Source of the DNA: Telmatobacter sp. DSM 110680
Lineage (GTDB): Bacteria > Acidobacteriota > Terriglobia > Terriglobales > Acidobacteriaceae
Direction: 5' to 3'
Assembly (NCBI RefSeq): GCF_039994875.1
Contig: NZ_CP121196.1
Span: forward strand, 3,038,001-3,102,000
DNA: 64,000 bases
The notes under the pieces were generated by a model. The model did not search any database. It was not told where the DNA came from and saw only the letters and a list, made by a program, of their open reading frames with translations. Positions 51,420 to 63,807 of the stretch are shown in pieces. Made by a program: the position numbers and the translations under genes. The first letter of the stretch is position 1, and each line of letters opens with the position of its first letter.

Positions 51420-52265
51420 TCACTTTTTTCCTGCTTTGACGGGGATCCCCGCTCCGGCAAGTACGCCTTTGGCATCTGCTGAATACGGGCCATTTGGGTC
51501 CAGTTCAAGGTATTTCTGGTAGGCATCGGCACATCCGGGCGGCAATACCATCTGCTGGGTCTTGGGATCGACGGTGGCTTTTGAAACGAGAGCCTGGCCC
51601 TTGAAGTAGTACATAGCGGCCCGGCTCGGATCGAGAGCGATGGCCTTCTCCGCGGCGGCGAGTTGCGCGTCGGAGTTACCCACCTGGAAGAAGGAGATTG
51701 TCTCGTTGCGGCGGTATTGCGCGGCCTGCACCGGGAACGAAGCAGCGGCGTTGTCGAAGGCTTCTAGCGCGTCTTTGAGCTTGCCTTCGTGGACGTAGAT
51801 CTCTCCGAGACTCGCCCATGAAACGCCTTTGATATCGGGGGTGCGGCTCTGTGCGTTGTTGACTTCGCCGCCGACAGTGTTGCGCGTGTTGCGAGTGGCA
51901 GTAGGCGCGACCGCATCCCGCTTGTCGCTGCTTTGGTAGAAGTCCTGCGAGTGGGCTCGTTCATTCGAAGCGGGATCGACGCCAAGGGCCATCTTGAAGC
52001 TGTTTTCAGCTTCTGGATACTTCTTCAGGCCGAGTTGCGCGAGTCCCAGTTCAACCCAGGGCAATATGAGTTTGGGGTTGTCCGCTGTAACCTTTGCCAT
52101 CATTGCTTCGGAATCGGCGAATCGTCTTTCGGCGGTGGCTTTTCGGGCCGCCACGATCGTTGCGTTGAGGGCTTCGGGATCTTTCTTGCCGGCGGGTACG
52201 GGCTCCTGGGTCCGAGCAACCCAGATGGTTGAAAGCAGAATTGCGGACAGAACGAGCGTCCTCAT
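51420..52265 (-). CDS. Secreted TPR-repeat protein
   Basis: A 281-aa protein with a signal peptide (TLVLSAILLSTIWVART). It has at least four tetratricopeptide units, such as PWVELGLAQLGLKKYPEAEN and ASLGEIYVHEGKLKDALEAF. It probably mediates protein contacts in the periplasm. ATG 52265 has GAGGTG upstream. Likely co-transcribed with rimO. Confidence 0.8.
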   Translation of the reverse strand: MRTLVLSAILLSTIWVARTQEPVPAGKKDPEALNATIVAARKATAERRFADSEAMMAKVTADNPKLILPWVELGLAQLGLKKYPEAENSFKMALGVDPASNERAHSQDFYQSSDKRDAVAPTATRNTRNTVGGEVNNAQSRTPDIKGVSWASLGEIYVHEGKLKDALEAFDNAAASFPVQAAQYRRNETISFFQVGNSDAQLAAAEKAIALDPSRAAMYYFKGQALVSKATVDPKTQQMVLPPGCADAYQKYLELDPNGPYSADAKGVLAGAGIPVKAGKK

Positions 52266-52386
52266 TCGGCACCTCAGAATGTGGGGTGGAAGCAGCAGCG
52301 AAAGTATACGCAAAGAACTTTAGAAGTGCCGGGAAATCAGGTCGCGGATGGGAGCCGGTGGCCAGTGCCGGATGATAAAATCTATC

Positions 52387-52490
52387 AGTGCCGGGTCCTA
52401 CGCGACGTAATCCCGCCAAACCCGCCAGGTCCGGAAGGAAGCAACGGTAACGGGCTAGTACGGGCGCAGTAGGTCACCCGGTACTTTTTT
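52387..52490 (+). ncRNA. ffs: Small SRP RNA (4.5S type)
   Basis: Contains the SRP Alu-less core GGTCCGGAAGGAAGCAA with the GGAA tetraloop and symmetric loop. The ends AGTGCCGGGT and ACCCGGTACT pair, and a T6 tract follows at 52485-52490. It is the RNA of the particle whose receptor FtsY is at 37 kb. A TAAAAT box just upstream (52375-52380) is a plausible -10 element. The 5'-end octamer AGTGCCGG also occurs at 52325 and 52364. Confidence 0.93.
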
Positions 52491-52621
52491 GGCGCCGCGG
52501 GCAATGATTGCCTGACGGCGTTTTTGTGAGAGGCGCCGGGGTTGACTTTAGAGAATCTCGCCGCCGCAAGATGGTTTGTTGCCAGCGGAACGCCATGGTT
52601 GGCGCCGCAAGGAGAAAAGCA

Positions 52622-53638
52622 TTGAGCCTCGCCGTGCGTCCCGTGGTGGGCAGGCGCGCCAAGATAAGCGCCCTTGGAACTTACGTACCTCCTCAAGTTC
52701 TAACCAACAAAGACCTTGAAAAAATGGTGGACACCAACGATCAGTGGATCGTGGAACGTACCGGCATCAAGGAACGCCATGTGCTCGCCGCCGGCAAAGG
52801 CGTAAGCGATATTTGCGTTGAGGCGGCGAAGAAGTGCCTGGCTGCGCGCGGCATCGAGCCCAGCGAAGTGGAAGTGATCATTGTGGGCACTGTGACGCCG
52901 GACATGATGTTTCCGTCGACCGCATGCCTGGTGCAGGACAAGATTGGGGCCAAGGGCGCTTGGGGATTCGACGTCTCAGCCGGGTGCTCGGGATTCGTAT
53001 TCGCACTGCAGGCCGGAGTCAAGCTGGTTGAGAGCGGCGCTCAGTCCAAGGTCCTGGTGTGCGGCGCCGATGCCAACACTCGCATGACCGACTACACGGA
53101 TCGCGCTACATGCGTGCTGTTTGGCGATGGTGGCGGGGCTGTATTGATTGAGCCTGCGGAAGAAGGCGAAATCGGCATGATCGATTTTGTGCATGAGATC
53201 GATGGTTCGGGGGGAGTGTCGCTGAATCTGCCAGCCGGCGGCAGCCTGAATCCGTCGACGCACGAGACGATCGACAAGAAGATGCACTTCATCCATCAGG
53301 ACGGGCAGGCGGTTTACAAGTTCGCAGTTCGCAAGATGGCTGAAGCCACTACGAAGCTGCTGGAGCGCAACGGAGTGACCGGAGCTGATCTCGGTTGTTT
53401 CATCCCGCACCAGGCCAACAAGCGCATTATTACTTCAACTGCTGATCGTCTGGGCATGCCCGCTGATCGCGTGATTATCAATATCGAGAAGTACGGCAAC
53501 ACCTCGGCGGGAACGATTCCGCTGGCTATGGAGACGGCTGTCGAGGAAGGGAAGCTGAAGAAAGGCGACCTGGTGCTTATCGCCGCGGTTGGAGCCGGGT
53601 TTACGGTGGGGACGGCGCTTCTTCGCTGGGAGATCTGA
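52622..53638 (+). CDS. fabH: 3-oxoacyl-ACP synthase III
   Basis: A 338-aa condensing enzyme with the catalytic Cys-His-Asn: [23 protein letters not shown] and KYGNTSAGT. It starts fatty-acid synthesis from acetyl- or branched acyl-CoA and malonyl-ACP. The start is TTG 52622, supported by AAGGAG 7 bases upstream; the family N-terminus [16 protein letters not shown] follows a few residues later. An open frame back to 52508 is not needed. Confidence 0.94.
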   Translation: MSLAVRPVVGRRAKISALGTYVPPQVLTNKDLEKMVDTNDQWIVERTGIKERHVLAAGKGVSDICVEAAKKCLAARGIEPSEVEVIIVGTVTPDMMFPSTACLVQDKIGAKGAWGFDVSAGCSGFVFALQAGVKLVESGAQSKVLVCGADANTRMTDYTDRATCVLFGDGGGAVLIEPAEEGEIGMIDFVHEIDGSGGVSLNLPAGGSLNPSTHETIDKKMHFIHQDGQAVYKFAVRKMAEATTKLLERNGVTGADLGCFIPHQANKRIITSTADRLGMPADRVIINIEKYGNTSAGTIPLAMETAVEEGKLKKGDLVLIAAVGAGFTVGTALLRWEI

Positions 53639-53640
53639 GA

Positions 53641-53680
53641 ACAGCTTTCAGCTATTAGCTTCCAGCTCTTAGCTGTTTTC
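53641..53680. repeat. Degenerate AGCT-rich tandem repeat
   Basis: Units of roughly CAGCTNTTAGCTT repeated about four times just after the fabH stop. A weaker trace of the same type lies at 47855-47880 beyond the cinA start. Its self-complementarity would allow hairpins and may help end fabH transcription. Confidence 0.45.
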
Positions 53681-53723
53681 TTGCCGACTGAGGATTTCGA
53701 GTCTTCCCGGAATTTGCCCTCTG

Positions 53724-54590
53724 CTAAACATTGAGCGAAATTGCGGGAAGATCGTACCCCGGCAATACGCATGTCTCTGCTGCCATTCGGAAGAATCCTC
53801 GCATGCCTTCTATGCATTCTTCATCCAGCACATAGTGAATGTTGGTGGTGAGATAGGTGCGGATTGTTCCTTCGGATAGGGGCAACTGACTGGACCACTG
53901 TTTCACCAGTGCATCAATGTTCTCCAGGCCGTGGTCGCGGGAGTGGATGAAATCCTCAGCAACGCGCTCGCTCAAGGGGCTGCCCGGCGTGGTCGCCCAG
54001 ACTGCGGAGACAAAAGGAAGTCCAGTCAGATTTTTCCATTCGTGGGCCAAGTCGTGGTAGACCAGTTCTTCGCCTGTACGCTCGAATCTGTTCGCGCGCT
54101 CTTCCAAGGCCATCAGGGCCGGATCGCCGATCAGGATTGCAGCATCGGCGCGATCCAGCATTGCATCAAGGTCGGCAGTCATGGGAAGAAATGGAACGTC
54201 AGGATTTCTCCATTTGTGGAAGAGGATTCGCGAGTAGGCGATCGTTGTGCGGCTGGCCGTGTCGGCGGCGACGCTCCGCAGATCTGCCAGTGGCTGAGTT
54301 GCACGCCGAACCAGCAGAAGTGATCGGACTTTGTCTTTCGAGGCAATGGTGCAACCGGGCAGAATGCGGAGGCTGGGTGTGGTCGCGAGCGCAGCGATTG
54401 GCACCAGGCCTATGTCCGCAGTGCCATTTGCCAACTCGTCGGCACACTGCGCGGGGAGCATCCACTGGATGTCATAGCGCTGGGCGAGTTCTGCGTTCAA
54501 GGGTGGGTGCTCGAAGTCCCACATCAGCGGGGCGGGATTTAAAAACCGGATGGCAGCAACACGAAGCCGGCGATGCAAAGTTGAATTCAC
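53724..54590 (-). CDS. mqnA: Chorismate dehydratase (futalosine menaquinone pathway)
   Basis: A 288-aa periplasmic-binding-fold enzyme. RVAAIRFLNPAPLMWDFE and ANGTADIGLVPIAAL match MqnA. It removes water from chorismate to give 3-enolpyruvyl-benzoate, the first step of the futalosine route to menaquinone. Other mqn genes are not in the window. Convergent with fabH. Confidence 0.88.
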   Translation of the reverse strand: MNSTLHRRLRVAAIRFLNPAPLMWDFEHPPLNAELAQRYDIQWMLPAQCADELANGTADIGLVPIAALATTPSLRILPGCTIASKDKVRSLLLVRRATQPLADLRSVAADTASRTTIAYSRILFHKWRNPDVPFLPMTADLDAMLDRADAAILIGDPALMALEERANRFERTGEELVYHDLAHEWKNLTGLPFVSAVWATTPGSPLSERVAEDFIHSRDHGLENIDALVKQWSSQLPLSEGTIRTYLTTNIHYVLDEECIEGMRGFFRMAAETCVLPGYDLPAISLNV

Positions 54591-54768
54591 TCTATTCTTT
54601 AGATTATCAATCCGCGCTTAGGGATTCCCAAGATGCGTGTTCGCCGTCACACCCGGCAGCTTGATTTCCATTTCTTATCACCATGATGTCAGATCAATCA
54701 CTCAATAGCCTGATTAGCTTACTTCGAAGGAAAGTCGCTCGCGTGTCGACGCACGGGCGCATACACGA

Positions 54769-55962
54769 GTGCCGATATTGAAAGATCTAACTACAGGGCC
54801 AACCGCAGACGATTCCAGAATGCAAATCGATGAAAATCGATTAGGTATGCTGGCGCTTACACTCACCCCAAATCTTGGGCCGAAACGAGTCCTTGACGCG
54901 GTCGCGCAACTGCGAATCCCCGGGCAGATTTTTGAACTGACCCTTACAGAACTTGAGGGCCTCCGCTTGCCAGCGGATGCCGCTCAGTTCATCTTTGACG
55001 GCAAAGCAAGGCGCGCAGCTGATGAGGAGTGGGGAAAGATCATTCAGTGTGGTGCCACAATTCTCACGTCTTGGTGTTCGAATTACCCCGAACGGCTGAA
55101 AGAGATTTACGATCCTCCGCCGGTGTTGTGGGTTCGTGGAGACATCGGGCTTCTCTCGCGGCCGTCGATCGGGGTTGTGGGCACCCGTCATCCCTCTCCC
55201 TATGGCACGGGTGTTGCGGAGATGTTGTCGCGCGACCTGGCCGCACATCGCCTCACGATCGTCAGCGGGATGGCTCGCGGAATCGATACCTGCGCACATA
55301 AGGGCGCACTGGTGGCTCGCACGCCAACGATTGCCGTCTGGGGAACAGGCGTTGATGTCGTTTATCCCAAAGAGAACAAAAAGCTGGCCGACGATATTCT
55401 CTCCACCGGCGGCACCATTGTGAGTGAAATGCCGATGGGGACATTCCCGGCACCGCAGAACTTTCCGCGACGCAACCGCATCATCAGCGGGTTGAGCATC
55501 GGCGTGCTGGTGGTGGAGGCCAGCGAGAACTCCGGCACGCGTGTTACAGCACGTTGCGCGGCGGAGCAGGACCGCGACATTTATGCCGTTCCGGGAAACG
55601 TGACAAACAAGAACTCCTGGACGCCTAACACACTGATAAAACAGGGTGCCAAGCTGGTGGCCAGCTGGGAAGACGTGTGGGAAGATCTGCCCTCCCAGGT
55701 TCGGCTGCAACTGGAGCAGGAGGCTGGGGTTGAATCGAAACCGGAGGCTGTCGCATCTCTCCTGCCGGACCCGATGCTGCGGCCCGAAGAGACGATTGTG
55801 CTGCTGGCGTTGCGCACTGACGAGTCTTTGCAGATCGATGAACTTCTCGAAAAGCTTGAGACACAACTGACTTCATCCGAAGTATTTACGGCTCTCTTTG
55901 AGCTTGAGATGAGCGGCCGGATACGTTCTCTTCCCGGAAAGAATTACATGCGCACCCTGTGA
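54769..55962 (+). CDS. dprA: DNA processing protein DprA
   Basis: A 397-aa protein with a helical N-terminus and the Rossmann-like domain (GVVGTRHPSPYG, TIVSGMARGIDTCAHKGAL, NRIISGLSIGVLVVEA). A C-terminal winged helix follows (LLALRTDESLQIDELLEKLE). It loads RecA on incoming single-stranded DNA during transformation. The start GTG 54769 is weakly supported; ATG 54820 (MQIDENRLGML) is a good alternative. Confidence 0.92.
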   Translation: MPILKDLTTGPTADDSRMQIDENRLGMLALTLTPNLGPKRVLDAVAQLRIPGQIFELTLTELEGLRLPADAAQFIFDGKARRAADEEWGKIIQCGATILTSWCSNYPERLKEIYDPPPVLWVRGDIGLLSRPSIGVVGTRHPSPYGTGVAEMLSRDLAAHRLTIVSGMARGIDTCAHKGALVARTPTIAVWGTGVDVVYPKENKKLADDILSTGGTIVSEMPMGTFPAPQNFPRRNRIISGLSIGVLVVEASENSGTRVTARCAAEQDRDIYAVPGNVTNKNSWTPNTLIKQGAKLVASWEDVWEDLPSQVRLQLEQEAGVESKPEAVASLLPDPMLRPEETIVLLALRTDESLQIDELLEKLETQLTSSEVFTALFELEMSGRIRSLPGKNYMRTL

Positions 55963-56249
55963 GTGCGGCATGTTCTGCAAAATTTTTCGAGATGGCACAA
56001 GATGCGATGAGCCGCACATTTCAGAAAGCTTGCACGTCACCAGGCGAGCGCTACAAGGCCAGGAAAAGTCGATCGGGAGTGGAAACAAAGACGCCTTCCG
56101 TGTTAGCTTGCAAATCTTGCGGCCCATTATTAGTGGGAAAGTCAGGCGAGTCTGCCATCTGGCAATTTGCCTGCGAAGATTTTTCTACTCACGCACGCAC
56201 AACAGAAAGACTTCAATCCGAGTCCAACAGCCCGGATGGAGTACAGTAG
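55959..56249 (+). CDS. Doubtful 96-aa frame between dprA and topA
   Basis: GTG 55959 overlaps the dprA stop (GTGA). The product has a CKSCGPLLVG stretch and a Ser/Thr-rich end and resembles nothing known. A second plus-strand frame (55970-56272) covers the same bases. With ordinary third-position composition in neither, this 306-bp gap may simply be non-coding. Confidence 0.2.
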   Translation: MSAACSAKFFEMAQDAMSRTFQKACTSPGERYKARKSRSGVETKTPSVLACKSCGPLLVGKSGESAIWQFACEDFSTHARTTERLQSESNSPDGVQ

Positions 56250-56268
56250 TACGGAATCAAGGATGGCA

Positions 56269-59160
<2,892 letters not shown>

Positions 59161-59187
59161 TCCACCCGCAATTTGTCTCCCACGATG

Positions 59188-59213
59188 GTGACGCGCTAAT
59201 CTGTGCGCGTCAC
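59188..59213 (+). terminator. Hairpin after topA
   Basis: Stem GTGACGCGC / GCGCGTCAC with an 8-base loop, 28 bases past the topA stop. No T run follows. Confidence 0.5.
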
Positions 59214-59289
59214 TTCACCCACCTGAACCGCTAGCTGGCGGCGAGTCTCAACGTAATCCGTTAATATTGCCAGCGGAGAACACCTGCTC

Positions 59290-59733
59290 ATGGAACGCAT
59301 GCTCGCAACACCTGCCGATGCTGAAATTATTCTCAAACTGTACCAACTGCGGACCGAAACGTTGATGCGCGAGGCGCGTGCCTGGATGACGGGGGAGTTC
59401 TGGCCGAACACTCCGGAAGAGTTTTTTGCCGTAGCCCAGAATCCAGCCGATCCGCATAACGCCTTCTTCCGCCAGGTGGTCACGTATTGGGAGATGGGGG
59501 CGGCGATGGTGCTGCACGGTGCGGTGTCAGCGGAACTGTTTGTTGACTGCAATGCGGAAGGGTTCTTCATCCTCGCGAAGTTCTCTCATATGCTCGAGGC
59601 CATTCGCGAGAAGATGCCGACATTTATGAATAAGACTTCGGAACTGGTCAACCGGTTTACGGCCGCCGCCGCGCGCTATGAGGCGGTCTTGAAGAACGTT
59701 GAGGCACGCCGTCGCGCCCTTACCGCCAAGTAA
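59290..59733 (+). CDS. Conserved hypothetical helical protein
   Basis: A 147-aa all-alpha protein without signal peptide: EIILKLYQLRTETLMREARA, MGAAMVLHGAVSAELFVDCN and LEAIREKMPTFMNKTSELV. Family not recognised. The start at ATG 59290 is the first in the frame. Lies 130 bp downstream of topA. Confidence 0.7.
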   Translation: MERMLATPADAEIILKLYQLRTETLMREARAWMTGEFWPNTPEEFFAVAQNPADPHNAFFRQVVTYWEMGAAMVLHGAVSAELFVDCNAEGFFILAKFSHMLEAIREKMPTFMNKTSELVNRFTAAAARYEAVLKNVEARRRALTAK

Positions 59734-59853
59734 AGAATGCAGTTGAGGTCGTTCATCCCGCCAAATCGGGTTCAGGACTTGGCTTGTCTAAGATGTGTCG
59801 TGTGGAGCATGATGGGAGCCGGTAGATTATCGCACCCCATGGAGGTCAAAAAA

Positions 59854-60177
59854 GTGAAACGCATCATCGCAATGCTGGTAGCAGTAGTCTCGTTTGCCGC
59901 TATCGCGGCCAACGCAGCTGATTCCAAAACTATCAACGGCTGGATTTCCGACTCGATGTGCGGCGCCAAGCACGCAGGTTCCGGTGCAGAATGCGTCAAG
60001 AAGTGCATCTCCGGTGGCATGTCCCCGGTGTTTGTCGACGAGGGAAAGAAGCAGGTTTGGACTATCGATAACCCCGATTCCGTGAAGAGCTTCTACGGCG
60101 ACCATGTAACCGTGAAGGCGACTGCCGACGCAGATAAAAAGAGTGTTCATATCGACTCGATCGAGGCGGCAAAGTAG
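59854..60177 (+). CDS. Small secreted Cys-containing protein
   Basis: A 107-aa protein from GTG 59854, which has GGAGG 8 bases upstream; ATG 59839 is also in frame. A signal peptide ends IAANA. The mature part has GWISDSMCGAKHA and CVKKCISGGMSPVFVDEGKK, three cysteines in all, then an OB-like segment YGDHVTVKATADADK. Acidobacteria have many such proteins of unknown function. Confidence 0.75.
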   Translation: MKRIIAMLVAVVSFAAIAANAADSKTINGWISDSMCGAKHAGSGAECVKKCISGGMSPVFVDEGKKQVWTIDNPDSVKSFYGDHVTVKATADADKKSVHIDSIEAAK

Positions 60178-60420
60178 TCGTCTTCAGGTCCGGCAACTCA
60201 TGCCAGGCAACAAATGAGAGTCAGGAGCATTCGTGCTCTCTGACTCTCTTCAGTGTTGGGAAAGCCTTGCATTGACGCTCGTCGAGCATCTCAGGGCATA
60301 ATTGAATCCCTACTCTCAATTCCGTGACACTCGCCACCGCGTTCAATCTCTGTTACTGTTCTAACGGTTAATGTTCGCTGACGCTCGGAAGAGACGCGGC
60401 GCACTCCGGTGGGAAAGATC

Positions 60421-60705
60421 ATGGCAAAAGCAGTCTGGAACGGCCAAGTGATTGCCGAAAGCGATACGACGGAAATCGTTGAGGGAAACGTGTACTTTCC
60501 GGAGAACAGCCTCAAGCGGGAGTTCTTCCGCCCGAGTAGCACAACTTCAACATGCCCATGGAAGGGGCAGGCACGCTATCTGAGTCTTTACATCGACGGG
60601 CAAGATAATCCGGACGCTGCCTGGTACTATCCAGACCCTAAGCCGGCGGCTCGTAAGATCAAAGGATTCGTAGCTTTCTGGCGTGGAGTTGAAGTAGAAA
60701 AGTAA
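60421..60705 (+). CDS. DUF427 domain protein
   Basis: A 94-aa DUF427 protein: KAVWNGQVIAESDTTEIVEG, GNVYFPENSLKREFFRPS, CPWKGQARYLSL and AAWYYPDPKPAARKIKGFVA. The family's fold is known but not its activity. ATG 60421 follows GGGAAAG; GTG 60409 is in frame. Confidence 0.9.
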   Translation: MAKAVWNGQVIAESDTTEIVEGNVYFPENSLKREFFRPSSTTSTCPWKGQARYLSLYIDGQDNPDAAWYYPDPKPAARKIKGFVAFWRGVEVEK

Positions 60706-60736
60706 GTAATAAATCCTCCAATTTTCAGGAGTATGG

Positions 60737-61201
60737 ATGCAGGTTCGTGGGGCATTTTTCGCGCCGTTCCTGGCGTTGACTCTCGTTGCCTGTGCTCACA
60801 AGCAATTCACACCAACGAGTGTGTCGGCAGCACCGACGTTGCAGGGGGATCCCTCTCACCCGGGGATCACAAGGGGCTGGGTGGACACCAAGCTCTATTT
60901 TGGACTCGGATTGATCGACCGTCCGGAACAGGGCGTGAGCGAAGCGGACTGGCGCGGATTTCTGGATCGCGAAGTCACGCCGCGTTTTCCAAATGGACTT
61001 AGCGTGCTCGACGTCTACGGGCAATGGCAAGGGAAGAACCAAAAAACGCCCGAGCGACTGCGGTCAAAGATGCTGATTATCGATTACCCGGATACGCCGG
61101 AAAACCGCGCCAAGATCGAAGCCATTCGCGCAGCCTGGAAGCAGAAGACTGGAGACCAGTCTGTGATGCGGGTGACGGAGCCGGCCGACGTTTCGTTCTA
61201 A
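60737..61201 (+). CDS. DUF3574 lipoprotein
   Basis: A 154-aa protein with a lipobox (LTLVACAHK, Cys19). A DUF3574 domain follows with KLYFGLGLIDRP, WRGFLDREVTPRFPNGLSV and DVYGQWQGKNQKT. Probably anchored to a membrane facing the periplasm. It starts 32 bp after the DUF427 gene, so the two may share a transcript. Confidence 0.85.
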   Translation: MQVRGAFFAPFLALTLVACAHKQFTPTSVSAAPTLQGDPSHPGITRGWVDTKLYFGLGLIDRPEQGVSEADWRGFLDREVTPRFPNGLSVLDVYGQWQGKNQKTPERLRSKMLIIDYPDTPENRAKIEAIRAAWKQKTGDQSVMRVTEPADVSF

Positions 61202-61231
61202 GCTCAGCCAGAGTCCCGGAGTGCACTGGCG

Positions 61232-62743
61232 TCATTCACCTGCCGTTTGCGGCAGCTTGGACAGACCTTGTATTGCTCCCCGACGACCTGGGGCATTTAC
61301 GAGAGATGCGCGAAACTCTACCGCTGCATCTGACGGGCGGTGCTGTTCAAGAAGCAGTTCTCCGAGTTGTTCGCGCGCGGGGACGATAGGTCCGGGGGTG
61401 GCGGGCGATTTCTCCATCGCATCCTCTTCGTCCGCAGCGGTCCGCATGAGATCTTCTGCCTGTTTTGGTCTGGCATTTGCCTGGGCTGCCCAGGCGGTTA
61501 CTTCCACGCGCAAGATGCGGACCTGCGTAGCCCAGTACTCACTTCCAGCGTTATGCAATTGATCTTCATACCTCTGTAGGTCAGTGAGCTCCTTCCTTAC
61601 GTCAGTTGTATGTTGGTTGCGGGTGCGGCCGATCCCTTTCGACCATACGGCAATTGCGGCGACATCTGGCGGAGAACCCGGAATCGGATCGATCCTCGCA
61701 GCTTCGTCCCAATGGCGTTGCTCGACGGCGAAGCGCACGGGCATGGCAGTTGCGGCATAGCTTGCTTTAAAGTCGCCAGAGCCGAGGTTCTTCATGCTCT
61801 CAAGATGGTCGAGAACTTTGCGAGCGTCGTCGTACCGACCGAGCTGCAAGTATGCGTAGACGAGGTAATCCATGGAGTGGAGCTCTTCACCGGTATCGCC
61901 CTGTTCGCGAGCAGCCTTTCCGGCGGCCAGATTCGATGCGATGGAATCCTGCCAGATGCCAAGGCGCGTAAAGATGTGCGATGGCATATGAAGGGCGTGC
62001 GGAGCGGAGGGCGCAATCTTCGCGTACTTTCGCGCGGCAGCCAAGCCCCGTGGCGCGAGTTCGCTGCTGTCACAGGCATGAATGATGTAATGCGTGATCC
62101 CGGGATGCTCCGGGTAGGTGCGGTCCAGCGGTTCGAGGATGGCAAGCGCCTTTTTCTGCCGCGCGTGAGTTTTATCTGTCAGGTCAGCATTCGAAATCAG
62201 GGCTAGGGCGTAGAACACCTGCGCCTCCACGTCGTCGTGATTGTCGTGGGCGAGGGTCGCCATTGCTTCCTCATACTTGTGATCGCGCGCAGAGAAGGGA
62301 AGCGAATCGGCATCTTTGAAGATGAGGGAAAGCGCTTGAATGTAACCCCCTTCGCGAGCGTTGGATGATCCGAGCGATTGCGCGGTTTTGATTTCCTGGT
62401 TGGCATTTGCAAGGCAGGTGGGCGCGACTTCAGGTCCCCATAGCTGGTGGAAGCAACTCATCGCCACTCCCCAATGGGCGATCGCGCAGTGGGGATCGGT
62501 GACAGCAACTTTCTGAAAAGACGCGCCTGCCGCAGAGTATGCGAACGAGTGAAGGAGCGCAATACTGCGATTGAACTCGTCCTGCGCTGCTGGCGTGCAG
62601 GAGATGGGGAATGATACTTTTCCCAGTTTTTCCGGCGCGGGATGGTCGTGCATCTCCTGCGCTTGGATACCGGTAAAAGCGAATACCAGAATTAGAATCA
62701 GTTTGCAGGAATCAAGCAGAGCGGGCCTCCATGGTGCTTTCAC
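61232..62743 (-). CDS. Secreted TPR-repeat protein
   Basis: A 503-aa protein with a signal peptide (LILVFAFTGIQA). Helical repeats follow: FNRSIALLHSFAYSAAGASF, CAIAHWGVAMSCFHQLWGPE, HALHMPSHIFTRLGIWQDSI and MDYLVYAYLQLGRYDDARKV. The His-containing LHMPSHIFTRLG and YIIHACDSSE stretches recur in a bacterial TPR family of unknown function. Convergent with the DUF3574 gene. Confidence 0.75.
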   Translation of the reverse strand: MKAPWRPALLDSCKLILILVFAFTGIQAQEMHDHPAPEKLGKVSFPISCTPAAQDEFNRSIALLHSFAYSAAGASFQKVAVTDPHCAIAHWGVAMSCFHQLWGPEVAPTCLANANQEIKTAQSLGSSNAREGGYIQALSLIFKDADSLPFSARDHKYEEAMATLAHDNHDDVEAQVFYALALISNADLTDKTHARQKKALAILEPLDRTYPEHPGITHYIIHACDSSELAPRGLAAARKYAKIAPSAPHALHMPSHIFTRLGIWQDSIASNLAAGKAAREQGDTGEELHSMDYLVYAYLQLGRYDDARKVLDHLESMKNLGSGDFKASYAATAMPVRFAVEQRHWDEAARIDPIPGSPPDVAAIAVWSKGIGRTRNQHTTDVRKELTDLQRYEDQLHNAGSEYWATQVRILRVEVTAWAAQANARPKQAEDLMRTAADEEDAMEKSPATPGPIVPAREQLGELLLEQHRPSDAAVEFRASLVNAPGRRGAIQGLSKLPQTAGE

Positions 62744-62770
62744 GTAGATTCCTATCAGACGGCAGGTGTG

Positions 62771-63340
62771 TTACTCAAATGATCGGGCGTAGCTGAAGAC
62801 ATCGCTCTTTTTCTGCGGGCGCAGGTTGGGGAAGACGAAGTGTTCGCGGCGAACTTCTTCGCGGACAAATCCGCATTTTTCCAGCACGTGCGCCGAGGTG
62901 GTGTGCTCGGCGTGGCAGATTGCTTCGAGCCGCTCGACGCCGGTTTGGCGCGCCACGTCGACCATCGCTTCCAGAGCTTCCGTGGCGTAGCCCTGTCCCC
63001 ACGCGTCTCTGGCAAAGACATAACCCGTCACGGCGCGCGTGGCGCTCTTGTAGAAGAGCCCAGTGCTCCCTACGATTTCTTCGTTAGCGCCGTTTTCCCG
63101 GGTCATCACAAGGTAGGGCCCTGCCGGCCAACGTTGCCACTCGTCGTCGCTCATCGCGATAAACGCCAAGGTGTCCGCCACACTTCGATGCGTGGGCCAG
63201 CTCAGGTACCGCGTAACCTCGCTGTCAGAGGCATAGCGATGAAAAACGGATTGGGCATCACTTGGCTTTGGCCTGCGCAGCAGAAGCCGCGCTGTCTCAA
63301 TCTTCTCCGACGCTTTGACAGCTTTGGCGTTCGATTCCAT
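62771..63340 (-). CDS. GNAT acetyltransferase, RimJ/RimL-like
   Basis: A 189-aa protein of the RimJ/RimL type: ETARLLLRRPKPSDAQSVF, GYVFARDAWGQGYATEALEA (acetyl-CoA loop) and NTSAHVLEKCGF-like TTSAHVLEKCGFVRE. The start ATG 63340 overlaps the VOC gene's stop (TGATG), so the two are translationally coupled. The acceptor is unknown. Confidence 0.85.
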   Translation of the reverse strand: MESNAKAVKASEKIETARLLLRRPKPSDAQSVFHRYASDSEVTRYLSWPTHRSVADTLAFIAMSDDEWQRWPAGPYLVMTRENGANEEIVGSTGLFYKSATRAVTGYVFARDAWGQGYATEALEAMVDVARQTGVERLEAICHAEHTTSAHVLEKCGFVREEVRREHFVFPNLRPQKKSDVFSYARSFE

Positions 63341-63759
63341 CAGCCCTCCGACAACGGTCTGCCAATTTCCCAGTGATGGCCGAAGGGATCGACAAGGCGG
63401 CCGATGCGCCAGCCATAGTCCTCGTCCCGCACCGGGCATATTGAGGAGGCACCGGCGGCCACTGCGTGATCGAAGACAGCTTGCGGATCGTCAACAATCA
63501 GGACCGGGTGCATGCTGTTGCCGCCGACGGATTCGGGGCTGAAATTCTGATGGACGGGTGACTCTTCCGCAACCCAAAAATCTCCTTTGCCAATGGCAAG
63601 GTGGGCAACTACGGTGCCGTCATCGTTGTCGAGCCGCATGACGGTCAATGCCCCGAACGCACGCGTATAGAAGTCAACTGCGGCGGCACTGCGACGAACG
63701 TACAGCATGGTGGTGATAGTTGTTTCCAGTTTCTTGTCGGTAGACACGGAACCTGCCAT
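63340..63759 (-). CDS. VOC (glyoxalase/bleomycin-resistance fold) protein
   Basis: A 139-aa VOC protein of the PhnB type: LYVRRSAAAVDFYTRAFGAL, HPVLIVDDPQAVFDHAVAAG and GRLVDPFGHHWEIGRPL. It may bind a metal and a small molecule. Coupled to the acetyltransferase, a pairing that could serve detoxification or antibiotic modification, but nothing fixes the substrate. Confidence 0.85.
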   Translation of the reverse strand: MAGSVSTDKKLETTITTMLYVRRSAAAVDFYTRAFGALTVMRLDNDDGTVVAHLAIGKGDFWVAEESPVHQNFSPESVGGNSMHPVLIVDDPQAVFDHAVAAGASSICPVRDEDYGWRIGRLVDPFGHHWEIGRPLSEG

Positions 63760-63807
63760 TGAAATTCTCCATGGTAGTTTTGCCGATAAGAGTGGTGGTC
63801 GTTTGCG

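Noticed and set aside
54681-54780. A 32-codon frame before dprA
   Set aside because: No ribosome site and no family; overlap with the uncertain dprA GTG start is not enough support.
54841-55866. A 341-codon open frame antisense to dprA
   Set aside because: Arg/His/Cys-rich with no fold; dprA motifs are clear on the plus strand.
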